Source: Bradyrhizobium septentrionale
GTDB taxonomy: Bacteria > Pseudomonadota > Alphaproteobacteria > Rhizobiales > Xanthobacteraceae
NCBI RefSeq assembly: GCF_011516645.4
Contig: NZ_CP088285.1
Location: 1,816,501-1,880,500, forward strand
Reading direction: 5' to 3'
DNA: 64,000 nt
Made by a program: the position numbers and the translations under genes. Below the pieces are notes generated by a model. That model searched no databases, was not told where the DNA came from, and saw only the letters and a list, made by a program, of their open reading frames with translations. Below, one piece after another: positions 55,145 through 64,000 of the stretch. Every line of letters starts with the position of its first letter. Positions within the stretch are counted from its first letter, which is position 1.

Positions 55145-55602
55145 CGCGCAGTCTCGCAGGGGACGAGCGAAGGCGCCCGCCGCTTCGTGCAGCGCGCCAG
55201 AGCTCGCATGACATCCTCACGTGCAATGATCCCGACCAGGTGGCGATACTTGTCAATCACGGGCAGGCTCTTGAGCCGATGGGCGACCATCAGCTGCAGA
55301 ACACGCTGCAGATTTGTATCCGGCTCGACCGCGATCACATCGGACGACATGATCTCATCGACCGTCGTTCCCATGCGATCGTCGTAACGTGGCAGCATGT
55401 GATCTATCGGACAGGCGAACACCTTCAGGGCGTCGAGTTTCGTGACGAAACCGACCACGACATCGTCGCGGAGTACGGGATAGGCGTCATAGTCGTCCTT
55501 CGCGAACAACCGGTACAGGTCGCCGACGGTCATTTCGGGAGCGACGCTTCGTACCGACCTCGTCATGTTGCTCGCAACCGTTTCCTGAAGAAACTCATAC
55601 AT
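55126..55602 (-). CDS. CBS domain-pair protein
   Basis: 158 residues. The pair covers nearly the whole protein (MTRSVRSVAPEMTVGDLYRLF, YPVLRDDVVVGFVTKLDALK, VDEIMSSDVIAVEPD, LVGIIAREDVMRAL). AGGA lies 8-9 nt before ATG 55602. Probably senses adenylates; overlaps the downstream acetyltransferase gene, suggesting a functional pair. Confidence 0.88.
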   Translation of the reverse strand: MYEFLQETVASNMTRSVRSVAPEMTVGDLYRLFAKDDYDAYPVLRDDVVVGFVTKLDALKVFACPIDHMLPRYDDRMGTTVDEIMSSDVIAVEPDTNLQRVLQLMVAHRLKSLPVIDKYRHLVGIIAREDVMRALARCTKRRAPSLVPCETARCLRLV

Positions 55603-55661
55603 GGCTGATTTCCTTGGATGGATGATTATTTCGCGGACGCGTCGCTGCCTGACGAGCGACG

Positions 55662-56096
55662 CTACGCCGCCGTCTTGATGTCGATCTGCCTGCTCTGCTT
55701 TGGAGCCGGCTTCTTGACGGTGACCTTGAGCACGCCCTTGGCGATTTCGGCGCTGACGTCCTCCGCCTTGACGCCCTCGGGCAATGCAACGGATCGCGAG
55801 AACGCGCCGAAGCTGCGCTCGATCAGGTGATAGTCCTTGTCCTTCTCCTCGCGCTCGCTCTTCTTCTCGCCCCGGATCGTGAGCGTGTTGTCGGCGAGGT
55901 TGAGCTGAACGTCCTTGGTCTCGAGGCCGGGCAGTTCTGCACATATCTCGATGGTTTTGTCGGTCTCGCTGACGTCCATACGCGGCATCATCGCCTGCTG
56001 CGCGGCGAACGTCGGGAAATTGCGGCCTAATCCGTCGAACAGCCGGTCGATCTCCTGCTGCAGAAACGTGAAGGGGTTATTTTCCCGCCGCGCCAT
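55662..56096 (-). CDS. Hsp20/alpha-crystallin small heat-shock protein
   Basis: 144 residues. An alpha-crystallin domain (about 40-130, MDVSETDKTIEICAELPGLE, LTIRGEKKSE) and the variable FTFLQQEIDRLFDGLG N-terminus typical of IbpA-type chaperones in this context. 59 bp upstream of the CBS gene. A FixK-type box lies 87 bp before its start. Confidence 0.92.
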   Translation of the reverse strand: MARRENNPFTFLQQEIDRLFDGLGRNFPTFAAQQAMMPRMDVSETDKTIEICAELPGLETKDVQLNLADNTLTIRGEKKSEREEKDKDYHLIERSFGAFSRSVALPEGVKAEDVSAEIAKGVLKVTVKKPAPKQSRQIDIKTAA

Positions 56097-56183
56097 GGCG
56101 CGCTCGGTTCTCGTTAGCCATCAGTACCTCCTGTTTGAGTGTCGCTTGCAAACCAAAGGTAGTCAGGAACAGCCGTCCGGCTG

Positions 56184-56197
56184 TTGACCAGGATCAA
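56184..56197. promoter_or_regulatory. FixK/FNR-type box between hsp20 and adh
   Basis: TTGACCAGGATCAA. 56 bp before ATG 56254 (adh) and 87 bp before the Hsp20 start. Confidence 0.85.
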
Positions 56198-56253
56198 AAC
56201 CGGGCCAATGTCATGTGATCAAAGGAGAGACACAGACCCAAGCGAGTTTCGTC

Positions 56254-57230
56254 ATGCACGCCATGATCCTGCCCGCGCGAGGCGCGCGGCTGCAATATAC
56301 CGAGCGGCCCGATCCGATACCTGGCCTGGGCGAGGTGCGCGTCAAGATCGATGCGTGTGGCGTATGCCGCACCGACCTGCACGTCGTCGACGGAGAACTG
56401 CCCGATATCGCCTATCCGATCGTTCCTGGCCATGAGGTGGTTGGCCGTATCGACGCGATCGGTGACGGCGTCGACCATGCGCATCTCGGCACACGCGTCG
56501 GCGTCCCCTGGCTCGGCTCGACCTGCGGGCATTGTCCGTACTGCCGGGAGGGCAAGGAAAACCTCTGCGATGATCCCCTGTTCACCGGTTATACGCGGGA
56601 CGGTGGGTTTGCCACGCACCTGGTGGCAGACGCGCGTTACTGCTTACCGCTCGATGAAGACGGCGAGGACGCGGAGCTTGCACCCTTGCTGTGCGCCGGC
56701 CTGATCGGCTGGCGCTCCCTGGTGATGGCTGGCGACGGCCACAAACTAGGCATCTACGGGTTTGGCGCGGCGGGACACATCGTCGCGCAGGTGGCGCGCT
56801 GGCAGGGACGGGAGGTCTACGCTTTCACCCGTGCGAGCGACACCGAGGCCCAGCATCTGGCATTGTCGCTCGGCGCATGCTGGGCTGGAGCCTCCGAAGA
56901 CCGGCCGCCGGAGGAGCTCGACGCTGCAATCATCTACGCACCTGCGGGCCCCCTGGTCCCGCTTGCCTTGCGCGCCCTACGTAAGGGCGGACGCGTGGTC
57001 TGCGCCGGTATCCACATGTCCGATATTCCGAGTTTTCCGTACGGCATCCTTTGGGGTGAACGACAGATCGTTTCCGTTGCCAACCTGACGCGTGCGTTGA
57101 CTTTCTCAAGGCGGCGGCAAAGGCCGGAATCCGTACACATCTCACCGTTTTCCCACTGAATCGGGCGAACGAAGCGCTCGCGCAGCTGCGCGACGGCAAG
57201 CTCGTCGGCGCAGCCGTCTTGAAGCCATGA
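56254..57230 (+). pseudogene. Zinc alcohol dehydrogenase, frame-disrupted near C-terminus
   Basis: A medium-chain dehydrogenase with catalytic zinc motifs (CGVCRTDLHVV, GHEVVG) and the structural zinc site CGHCPYCREGKENLC. The frame changes after VANLTR near 57095. The other frame continues VDFLKAAAKAGIRTHLTVF and ends GAAVLKP at 57230, the normal family end. Comparison suggests about 7 missing bases. As read, translation stops at 57159. The restored end overlaps the next gene as ATGA. Confidence 0.8.
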
Positions 57231-58800
57231 TGAGGCCGGTAACATCAACCCAAGCGGCCACAGCCGAGGCCGGCCAGGCCGCGGTATTGGCGTTCCTGGC
57301 CGGGACTGGCCAGCCGAATGTGGCGGTTCAACGAATCGATACTCATTGTTCAATCGTTTTTCTCGAGCCTTCACGCGTCCTGAAGATAAAGCGAGCGGTC
57401 AAGCTCCCCTATCTCGACTTCTCGACGTTGGAGAAGCGGCAGCGTGCTTGTGAAGACGAGATTGCTGTCAATGGGCACCACGCCCCCGCGATCTATCGCG
57501 GGGTGGTGCCGATCACGCGCGAGCGGGACGGCCTTGCGATCGGAGGGATCGGACCGGTTATCGAATGGGCCGTCGAAATGGCTCGCTTCGACGAGACTAA
57601 GACGCTCGATCACTTGGCTGCCCAAGATGCTTTCGGGCCAGAGCTTGGCGAGCGCCTGGCTGGCATCATGCTCAAATCTCATCGGGCAGTGAGCGGCAGC
57701 GATGGATCGCACTGGCTTACGTCACTCTCCGTCATCATCGATCGCAACACCGAGCAATTTCGCAGCGAGCCAACTGTTTCCTGCAAGGACGTCGATGAGC
57801 TGCACAACTTGAGCCACCGATCGCTTGCTCGGAACCTTGAACTGCTGCGCCTTCGCGTCGCAGCAGGGCAGGTACGGCGTTGCCATGGCGATGCGCACCT
57901 CGGCAACATCGTCCTGATCAACAGCGAGCCCGTTCTGTTCGATGCAATCGAGTTTGACCGCGATATCGCGACGACCGATGTCCTCCACGACATCGCATTT
58001 ACCCTGATGGACCTGCTGTACTTCGGACGGGAGGCCGCGGCCAACAGGTTATTCAACAGCTACATGCAGACCGCCTGGGACACGCAATCGGACGCGTTGT
58101 CTCTGCTGCCGGTGTTCCTATCAATGCGCAGCGATCCGGGCCAACGTGCTCTTCACCAACCGACGGCAACACCAGAACGATCAAACGGTCGGCATGCAAG
58201 CGAGCCGCTATTTCGAGCTTGCATGCCGGCTCGTTGAACCGGAACCGCCCCGTCTGCTCGCAATTGGCGGGAAGTCCGGTACCGGCAAGAGCGTGCTCGC
58301 ACGCGATATGGCACATCTGATCGCGCCGCCGCCGGGCGCCCTGGTTCTGCGATCGGATGTCATTCGCAAGCAACTGTATGACGCGGCCGAACTCGCGACA
58401 CTGCCGCCCGAGAGCTATACTCCCGAAGCGTCCGACCGCGTTTATCAAGCCATTGCTCGACCGAACCAGACGCGCCTTGGCTCAGGGGATTTCCGTTATT
58501 CTCGACGCGGCATTCCTGAAGCAGGCGGAACGCGATGCTGCAAGAGCCGTTGCCTGCAATGCCAAGGTGGAATTCAGCGGATTGTTCCTGAGTGCCGATC
58601 AAGCCATTCGCGTAGTCTCGCGGCGACACGACGTCTCGGACGCGACTGCTGATGTGGTCCTTTTCCAGGACAGTATCGGTACCGGCAATATCGATTGGCA
58701 GATCGTCGACGCCTCCGGCTCATCCGCGACGACGCTCCAACGCAGCGTATCCCATCTACGAGACACATCATTCCCCCCAGAAGAGCGGGCGATTCCCTAA
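57227..58800 (+). pseudogene. Aminoglycoside phosphotransferase-like/ATP-binding kinase, two frameshifts
   Basis: The first part (57227 to about 58128) is an APH-type kinase domain with CHGDAHLGNIVL and LFDAIEFD. The second (about 58130-58450, another frame) has a P-loop GGKSGTGKSVLARDM. The third (about 58455-58800, third frame) has ALAQGISVILDAAFLKQAERD. One protein of about 525 residues is expected. A lost GC in ATGCGC[GC]AGCG explains the first change; near GCCATTGCTCG the second needs two lost bases or one gained. Probably disrupted. Confidence 0.72.
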
Positions 58801-58867
58801 GGAATCATCCGGAATTGTTGAGCTGGTCGAAGCCAGTCAGCATTCTCCAATCCAACAGGAGGACATT

Positions 58868-59113
58868 ATGAAACGCGCACTGGCCATTCTATTTGTCGGA
58901 AGCGCCGCCGCAGCGGCAGCGCTTTCTCTGCTCTACAACTGGCTTTTCCCCGACATCTTGCCCCTCGCCTCCACTGAGCCGCAAGCAATTTGGCGATTTG
59001 AGGCAGCCTTCGTCGTAACCGCAGTTTCTTGGACTGCGGCATTTGTGGCGCTGGCATCTATGCTGTCATTGCTGCTGATAACCTTCACCAACCGGGACAC
59101 TACAATTCGCTAG
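58868..59113 (+). CDS. Two-helix small membrane protein
   Basis: 81 residues. Two membrane segments (about 4-24, ALAILFVGSAAAAAALSLLY; and about 46-70). An AGGAGG ribosome site precedes ATG 58868. It follows the disrupted kinase gene by 67 bp. Unknown function. Confidence 0.68.
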   Translation: MKRALAILFVGSAAAAAALSLLYNWLFPDILPLASTEPQAIWRFEAAFVVTAVSWTAAFVALASMLSLLLITFTNRDTTIR

Positions 59114-59264
59114 AACGCGAGCTGCTCGTCCGGTCTTGCCTGCCCTGCCTCGAAGGTCGCTTCTGCGGAGCCGACCTTTGCCATCTTGGAACGTCCCTGC
59201 CGACGTGGTCCTCGTGAGGTAAGCACACCAGCCGTTACCTTCCCCCGTTCATTATCTCAGCCGA

Positions 59265-61820
59265 CTAAGATCTCAGTCGCGGGCCCCAGAGTGGCTTCAG
59301 CAGCTCAAGTACCACCAGCATCGCCACTCCCGGTCCGAGCGCGATCATGAGATCATCCGAATGAAGGGGTCCGAACTGAAACAGGCTGGACGCCGGAGGC
59401 CAGAGCAGCGCAGTCCCGAGAACGCCCGCGATTGAAACCAGGATCACCGCCAGCGCCGGGTTCGGCCGGAAGAACGCCGACAGGAAAGAAGAACTGAACG
59501 ATCGATTGACCAGGACAAGACCGACAATAGACCCGACAAGGGCGAAGAAAGCCAGGGCCCTAGCCTCGTCTGAAGGCATGCCGGCATAAAGTGCGAAGAT
59601 GAACAGGACTGCGACAAGCGCAAAAATCAGGGCGCCTTGAAGAACGCTCCAGCTAACCAGCGCCCAAGTGAACAGAGGGCTATCAGCTCGCCTGGGTGGG
59701 CGCGCCATGATGTCGCGCTCCTCGCGCTCAGCCTCAAACACAAGTGAGCATATGGGATCAATAATCAGCTCCAGAAAAGCGATGTGAACGGGACTGAGGA
59801 TCAAGGGTAATCCGAAAACCAGGGGAAGCAGGGCGAGCCCTGCGATTGGAACATGGACGGCGAAGATAAAGGCCATCGCCTTTCGCAGATTGTCGTAGAC
59901 GCGCCGACCCAGGCGGATGGCGGAGATGATCGCGCCGAAATCGTCGTCAAGCAGCACCATCGACGATGCCTCACGCGCAACATCCGTTCCGCGGCCGCCC
60001 ATCGCGATGCCGATGTGGGCCGCTTTCAGGGACGGAGCGTCGTTGACGCCGTCACCAGTCATCGCAACGATTTCGCTGTTCTGCTTCATCGCTTGCACAA
60101 TGCGGAGCTTCTGCTCGGGCAATACGCGCGCGAACACGTTCACGCGCCTAGCGCGCTCGGCAAGCTGCAGGTCGTCCATGAGCTTGAGCTGCTCTCCCGT
60201 GATCACGTCATGGACATCCAAGCCCGCCTGGTTGGCAATTGCGGCCGCCGTTACCGGGTAATCGCCTGTGATCATGGTGACACGAATTCCCGCTGAGCGG
60301 CATTCGCGTACCGCAGCGGGCACGCTGGAGCGAAGCGGATCGGCCAGTCCGACCAAGCCCAGGAAGCGGAATGCGAAGGCTTGCTGCGAGCTAGGGAGCG
60401 GGCTGCCTTCATGCACGGCCGCGGCAACCCCGAGCACACGGAGTCCTTGCTTCGCCATCAAGCCGACGGCATCTCTCATCGATTCCTGGTCTGTCCCGCT
60501 CAACCGGCAGAGACCGGCAATCGCTTCAGGCGCTCCTTTGGCTGCGACAACGTATTCCTCCGCAAGAGGTGAACGCCAGATCTGGGTCATGGCCAGGAGT
60601 TCGGGCCGGAGTCCATAGGTGCGTACCAGCTGCCAGTGAGCATCCTGTCCGCTGTTTTCCTTCCAGACGTCGCCCGCAAGGGCGTGCAAAGCCCGCTCCA
60701 TTGGGTCCAATGGCTGAGGCGAACTGGCAAGGACGCCGTAGCGCGCTATGTCCGAGAATTCCGGCTTCGCGCAATCCCGGTTCAAGGACGTGAGGCGCGT
60801 GCGTGAACCATCGAGCCGCCGCAGTTCTACAACTGACATTTCATTCAGCGTGAGAGTACCGGTCTTGTCCGTGCATAGAACCGTGGCTGAGCCCAGCGTC
60901 TCGATTGCGGCCGCCCGGCGCGTCAGCACCCGGACTTTCGAAATGCGCCACGCGCCCATGGCCATGACGACGGTGAACACCACACCAAACTCTTCCGGCA
61001 GCATGGACATGCCGATTGCGACGCCGCCGAGCGACGCCTGTAGCCAGTCTCCACGGAGCATCCCGTAAAGCACCACAGCAACGATGCTGACCGCAGCGCC
61101 GCCGAGAAAGCAAAGCTGCACCAGCTTCGCGGTCTGCCGTTGAAGGCGCGGCGGCTCCGCTTGCAGCGTACGCAGAGACACTCCGATCTTTCCGATTTCG
61201 CTTCGCTGCCCAGTGGCCGTGACCCGCGCGCAGCCTTCGCCCCGCACGACGAGCGAGCCGGAATACACGAACGGCTGATCGTCGCCGCCTGGCCGATGCT
61301 CAGCCAAGGCGTCCGTCTCGACCACCTCCTTGCGAACGGGCACCGACTCGCCCGTTAGCAGGGACTCGTCGACCTGCAGATCGTGGCCGTCGAGGAGCAC
61401 GGCGTCGGCCGGAACGCGATCACCGTCGCCAAGGATAATGAGGTCGCCTCGGACGACCTCCCTGCCGGCGATGCGCCGGCGTACACCATCTCGTATCACG
61501 AGGGCCCGCGGACTGGTCAGGTCGCGCAAGGCTTCCAACACGCGCTCGGTTCGCGTCTCCTGCACGATTGTGATCACGATCGACATGGCACCGAAAGCAA
61601 GGAGCAGCAACGCCTCCTGGAGATCACCAAGCAGGAGGTAGATCAGTCCGCCGCACAGAAGGAGCGCGAGCATAGGCTCGCGTAGCACCTCCAGCACAAT
61701 GCGTATAGGAGTGCGCCGCTCAGGGCTCGGAAGCTCGTTGTACCCTTCGACCCGAAGCCGGGTCGTGGCTTCGGCTTCGCTCAGTCCTATGAGATCTGTG
61801 GCACTCACGTCTTCCGCCAC
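59265..61820 (-). CDS. P2-like cation-transporting ATPase (PEEF type)
   Basis: 851 residues. N-terminal cation-ATPase domain (GLSEAEATTRLRVEGYNELP), TGE actuator (LTGESVP), phosphorylated Asp in CTDKTGTLTL near residue 317, GDGVNDAPSLK hinge, and about ten membrane helices. The M4 metal site reads MLPEEFGVVFTV instead of PEGLP of calcium pumps, marking the PEEF subgroup of unknown ion. It begins with GTG and overlaps the small upstream gene by 16 bp. Confidence 0.88.
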   Translation of the reverse strand: MAEDVSATDLIGLSEAEATTRLRVEGYNELPSPERRTPIRIVLEVLREPMLALLLCGGLIYLLLGDLQEALLLLAFGAMSIVITIVQETRTERVLEALRDLTSPRALVIRDGVRRRIAGREVVRGDLIILGDGDRVPADAVLLDGHDLQVDESLLTGESVPVRKEVVETDALAEHRPGGDDQPFVYSGSLVVRGEGCARVTATGQRSEIGKIGVSLRTLQAEPPRLQRQTAKLVQLCFLGGAAVSIVAVVLYGMLRGDWLQASLGGVAIGMSMLPEEFGVVFTVVMAMGAWRISKVRVLTRRAAAIETLGSATVLCTDKTGTLTLNEMSVVELRRLDGSRTRLTSLNRDCAKPEFSDIARYGVLASSPQPLDPMERALHALAGDVWKENSGQDAHWQLVRTYGLRPELLAMTQIWRSPLAEEYVVAAKGAPEAIAGLCRLSGTDQESMRDAVGLMAKQGLRVLGVAAAVHEGSPLPSSQQAFAFRFLGLVGLADPLRSSVPAAVRECRSAGIRVTMITGDYPVTAAAIANQAGLDVHDVITGEQLKLMDDLQLAERARRVNVFARVLPEQKLRIVQAMKQNSEIVAMTGDGVNDAPSLKAAHIGIAMGGRGTDVAREASSMVLLDDDFGAIISAIRLGRRVYDNLRKAMAFIFAVHVPIAGLALLPLVFGLPLILSPVHIAFLELIIDPICSLVFEAEREERDIMARPPRRADSPLFTWALVSWSVLQGALIFALVAVLFIFALYAGMPSDEARALAFFALVGSIVGLVLVNRSFSSSFLSAFFRPNPALAVILVSIAGVLGTALLWPPASSLFQFGPLHSDDLMIALGPGVAMLVVLELLKPLWGPRLRS

Positions 61821-61972
61821 AAGCTCCAGAAGCTTCCGCCCAGCAAAAGCGCGGTAACGAGCAGAATGGCCACAAATGTCTGAATGATGTCAAAGTTCAG
61901 GGAATCCCGTGCAACGAATAACGCGGTGATAGATCCCACAAGGACGAAGAGGATGCGAAGGATGACACTCAT
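61805..61972 (-). CDS. 55-residue membrane protein upstream of P-type ATPase
   Basis: Begins MSVILRILFVLVGSITALFVA and has a second helix (VAILLVTALLLGGSFW). GGAGAG lies upstream of ATG 61972. Its stop lies inside the ATPase start, so it is coupled to it. Size and position recall small accessory subunits of P-type ATPases such as KdpF, but this is inference. Confidence 0.68.
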   Translation of the reverse strand: MSVILRILFVLVGSITALFVARDSLNFDIIQTFVAILLVTALLLGGSFWSLWRKT

Positions 61973-62135
61973 AGTTCTCTCTCCTACAGGCCCAACCCAA
62001 CGTTGGTTTGCAACTCGCCAGGCAAGGGGTGCGTAGCTGAATCCTCAATTCTGCTGGTGCAGCGCTTACTGTAGGGCCTCGCGCCGCGGAAGGAGTTGCG
62101 GCAAATCAAACTGTCTGAGTGCCTGTGCCGGCGGA

Positions 62136-63950
62136 TCAACGCTGAAGGACATACAAGCCTGGCGCATCATCGAGCGGCGGCCCGCCTTGGGGCGCATGAA
62201 GCGACGGCTGCGCCGGCACCCAGGCATCCGAATGCGACGTGAGGAAGCGAACCCACTCCAGCCACCAGGATCCCTCCCGATGAGCCGCCCTCTGCAGCCA
62301 CTCGTCGGGACCGACATAAGGTCCATCGGCCTTCTTATCCAGCAGCTGATAGCTACGCCCTTCCTCCAACGGCGGTGCAACTATGCCGGCATTGTGGCCG
62401 CCGCTCGCCAGCACGAATTCAATATCTGCCTCCGCGAGCAAATGGATCTTGTGAACCGAGTGCCACGGCGCGACATGATCGCGCAATGTGCCGACCACGA
62501 ACATCGGCGCGCGGAGGTCCGACAGTGCGATCGGCTGTCCGTCTACAAAATAGCGCCCTTCGGCGAGGTCGTTCTCAAGAAAGAGCTTGCGCAGATACTC
62601 CGAATGCATGCGGTACGGCATGCGGGTAGCGTCGGCATTCCACGACATGAGGTCGCTCGGGGCGGCGCGTTCGCCGATGAGATAGTCGCGCACCAGACGC
62701 GACCAGATCATGTCGTTCGACCGAAGCAGCCGGAATGCGCCGGCCATCTGCGCCGCCTCGAGCACGCCGCGCTGCCACATCATGTCTTCGAGGAACGCGA
62801 CCTGGCTCTCGTTGATAAACAGCGTGAGCTCGCCTGCTTTCGTGAAGTCGACCTGGGCGGCCAAGAGCGTCACAGACCTGAGGCAGCCAGGGCGCTCCTT
62901 TTGTAGCCGAGCTGCAGCAATCGCGAGCAGTGTCCCGCCGAGGCAATAACCGGTTGCATGGATCGGGCGTTCAGGTACGAGCTGATTGATCACGTTAATT
63001 GCAGCGTCGACCCCGAGCTTGCGATAGTCGTCGAGGCCAAGATCGCGATCGGCCGGTCCCGGGTTGCGCCATGAGATCATGAATACGGTGAAGCCGCGTT
63101 CGACCAGGAAGCGTACCAGCGAATTCTCTGGTGACAGATCGAGAATGTAGTACTTCATGATCCACGCCGGCACGATGAGCACGGGATCCGGGCAAACATC
63201 TGTGGTCACGGGCGCGTATTGAATGAGCTCGATCAGCTCGTTGCGGTAGACGACCTTTCCCCTTGTTACAGCAATATCTTTGCCGACCATGAAATGCGTT
63301 GGCTCGGATGGCTGAACCCCGAACAAATTCCTGCAGTCTTCCAGACAGTTGTGCCAACCCGACACGAAGTTGCCGCCACCGGTCTCCATCATCCGTCGCA
63401 GCACCTCGGGATTACAGACCGCAAAATTGGACGGCGCCACGGTGTCGACGTACTGACGAATAACGAAATCCACAATTGCGGCATTTCCCTTAGAGACGCC
63501 ATGCAATCCGCTCACCGCGGAATGCCACCACTGCTCGCCGAGCAGGAACGCCTGGGCCATGACATTAAAGGCCGGCAACGCCCAGTCCGGTCCGGAAAAC
63601 CGGTTGTCGCCCGGTTGAGGTTTGATCATGAACCACGGCTCCCAAGTCGCATGTGGCGTCGACACCATCCGCACGAAGCGCGAGCCGTCGCCAAATGCCT
63701 TCGATGCAAGCTCAAACCGCTTGCCGGGTGATGCAGCCAGGTGCTGCAGCCAATCGGCGAAGGCAAGCGCGAGACTTTCCGGTGAAAGCCCGCCGGTCCA
63801 CTGCGCCGTCGCGGCATGGACGAGGTAATCGACAGCATCAGCGCCTGTCGAGGCGTCATTCCGGGGTAGCACAGGGGAAAGCGCCTTTGCCGTGGCCGCG
63901 TCGTCATTGGCTGGAGCTGCGGCGCTTTCAGATGCCGTCAAGGTCTTCAT
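62136..63950 (-). CDS. phaC: Class I-type PHA synthase
   Basis: 604 residues. The catalytic cysteine lies in the lipase box GYCLGG (near 348), with VVGTLRDHVAPW supplying Asp and SGGHNAGIV the His. An N-terminal PhaC domain (about 80-250, FGDGSRFVRMVSTPHATWEPW) is present. It polymerises hydroxyacyl-CoA into storage granules, consistent with the phasin at 41583. No FixK-type box is visible before it within the window. Confidence 0.93.
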   Translation of the reverse strand: MKTLTASESAAAPANDDAATAKALSPVLPRNDASTGADAVDYLVHAATAQWTGGLSPESLALAFADWLQHLAASPGKRFELASKAFGDGSRFVRMVSTPHATWEPWFMIKPQPGDNRFSGPDWALPAFNVMAQAFLLGEQWWHSAVSGLHGVSKGNAAIVDFVIRQYVDTVAPSNFAVCNPEVLRRMMETGGGNFVSGWHNCLEDCRNLFGVQPSEPTHFMVGKDIAVTRGKVVYRNELIELIQYAPVTTDVCPDPVLIVPAWIMKYYILDLSPENSLVRFLVERGFTVFMISWRNPGPADRDLGLDDYRKLGVDAAINVINQLVPERPIHATGYCLGGTLLAIAAARLQKERPGCLRSVTLLAAQVDFTKAGELTLFINESQVAFLEDMMWQRGVLEAAQMAGAFRLLRSNDMIWSRLVRDYLIGERAAPSDLMSWNADATRMPYRMHSEYLRKLFLENDLAEGRYFVDGQPIALSDLRAPMFVVGTLRDHVAPWHSVHKIHLLAEADIEFVLASGGHNAGIVAPPLEEGRSYQLLDKKADGPYVGPDEWLQRAAHREGSWWLEWVRFLTSHSDAWVPAQPSLHAPQGGPPLDDAPGLYVLQR

Positions 63951-64000
63951 GACTCACATTCCTTGTTCCTGATTGCAAGAACTCGGCCTTCATCTCCAGC
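63951..64000. other. Window end, upstream of phaC
   Basis: Only 50 bp. No promoter or gene end can be recognised with confidence. Confidence 0.3.

Noticed and set aside
1..64000. CRISPR arrays, tRNA/rRNA genes, insertion sequences and prophage
   Set aside because: I looked for regular short repeats, tRNA-like cloverleaf ends, and transposase or integrase motifs, and found none I could support.

Overview
The window reads as chromosome of a Bradyrhizobium-like alphaproteobacterium (Nitrobacteraceae). GC is high and codon use is rhizobial. Several dispersed palindromic repeats resemble those I know from Bradyrhizobium genomes. The right half carries fixNOQP-fixGHIS, fixLJ and many TTGA-N6-TCAA (FixK/FNR-type) boxes. 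I saw no rRNA, tRNA, CRISPR array or insertion sequence.

Left part (1-31 kb) is ordinary accessory and housekeeping chromosome. It holds a TetR regulator divergent from two small membrane proteins, a LysE exporter, a PaiB/MocR divergent pair, plsY, a DUF1465 (RcdA-like) protein, DUF1192, a second-type methionyl-tRNA synthetase behind a structured leader, a quinone oxidoreductase, and two cyclic-di-GMP proteins (a phosphodiesterase with degenerate GGDEF and an active-looking cyclase). From 15.8 to 20.5 kb lies a group with a haloacid-dehalogenase-type HAD, a CGNR regulator with a clear palindromic operator, two alpha/beta hydrolases, an SDR and a cis-CaaD-like tautomerase. After that come a sorbosone-dehydrogenase-like protein, a Crp-family regulator, a serine hydrolase, UDP-galactopyranose mutase next to a frameshifted glycosyltransferase, and a secreted caspase-like protein.

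Right part (31-64 kb) is a dense microoxic/anoxic island. In order it has fixS, fixI, fixH, fixG; fixP, fixQ, fixO, fixN and a DUF6455 protein translationally coupled to fixN; small conserved proteins, a CBS-BON protein, a phasin, haem-PAS FixL and FixJ; phosphoketolase and acetate kinase; an MlaD-PqiC fusion, MlaF and MlaE; a small partner of unknown function; an acyl-CoA-synthetase/GNAT fusion; a CBS protein, Hsp20, a zinc alcohol dehydrogenase, an APH/ATP-binding kinase, a P-type ATPase with a 55-residue membrane partner, and PHA synthase. Nine perfect TTGA-N6-TCAA boxes and one TTGA-N6-GCAA box lie 51-87 bp upstream of most of these genes or operons, which supports one FixLJ-FixK-type regulon. 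The inferred physiology is high-affinity respiration, substrate-level ATP from acetyl phosphate, carbon storage, and envelope and protein protection at low oxygen.

Oddity: five genes carry frame-disrupting deletions relative to family expectations: the glycosyltransferase, fixN, ackA, adh, and the APH-kinase (two sites). Four of the five are inside the microoxic island. Either the island is decaying, perhaps as a redundant copy, or the assembly has indel errors. Raw reads would settle this.
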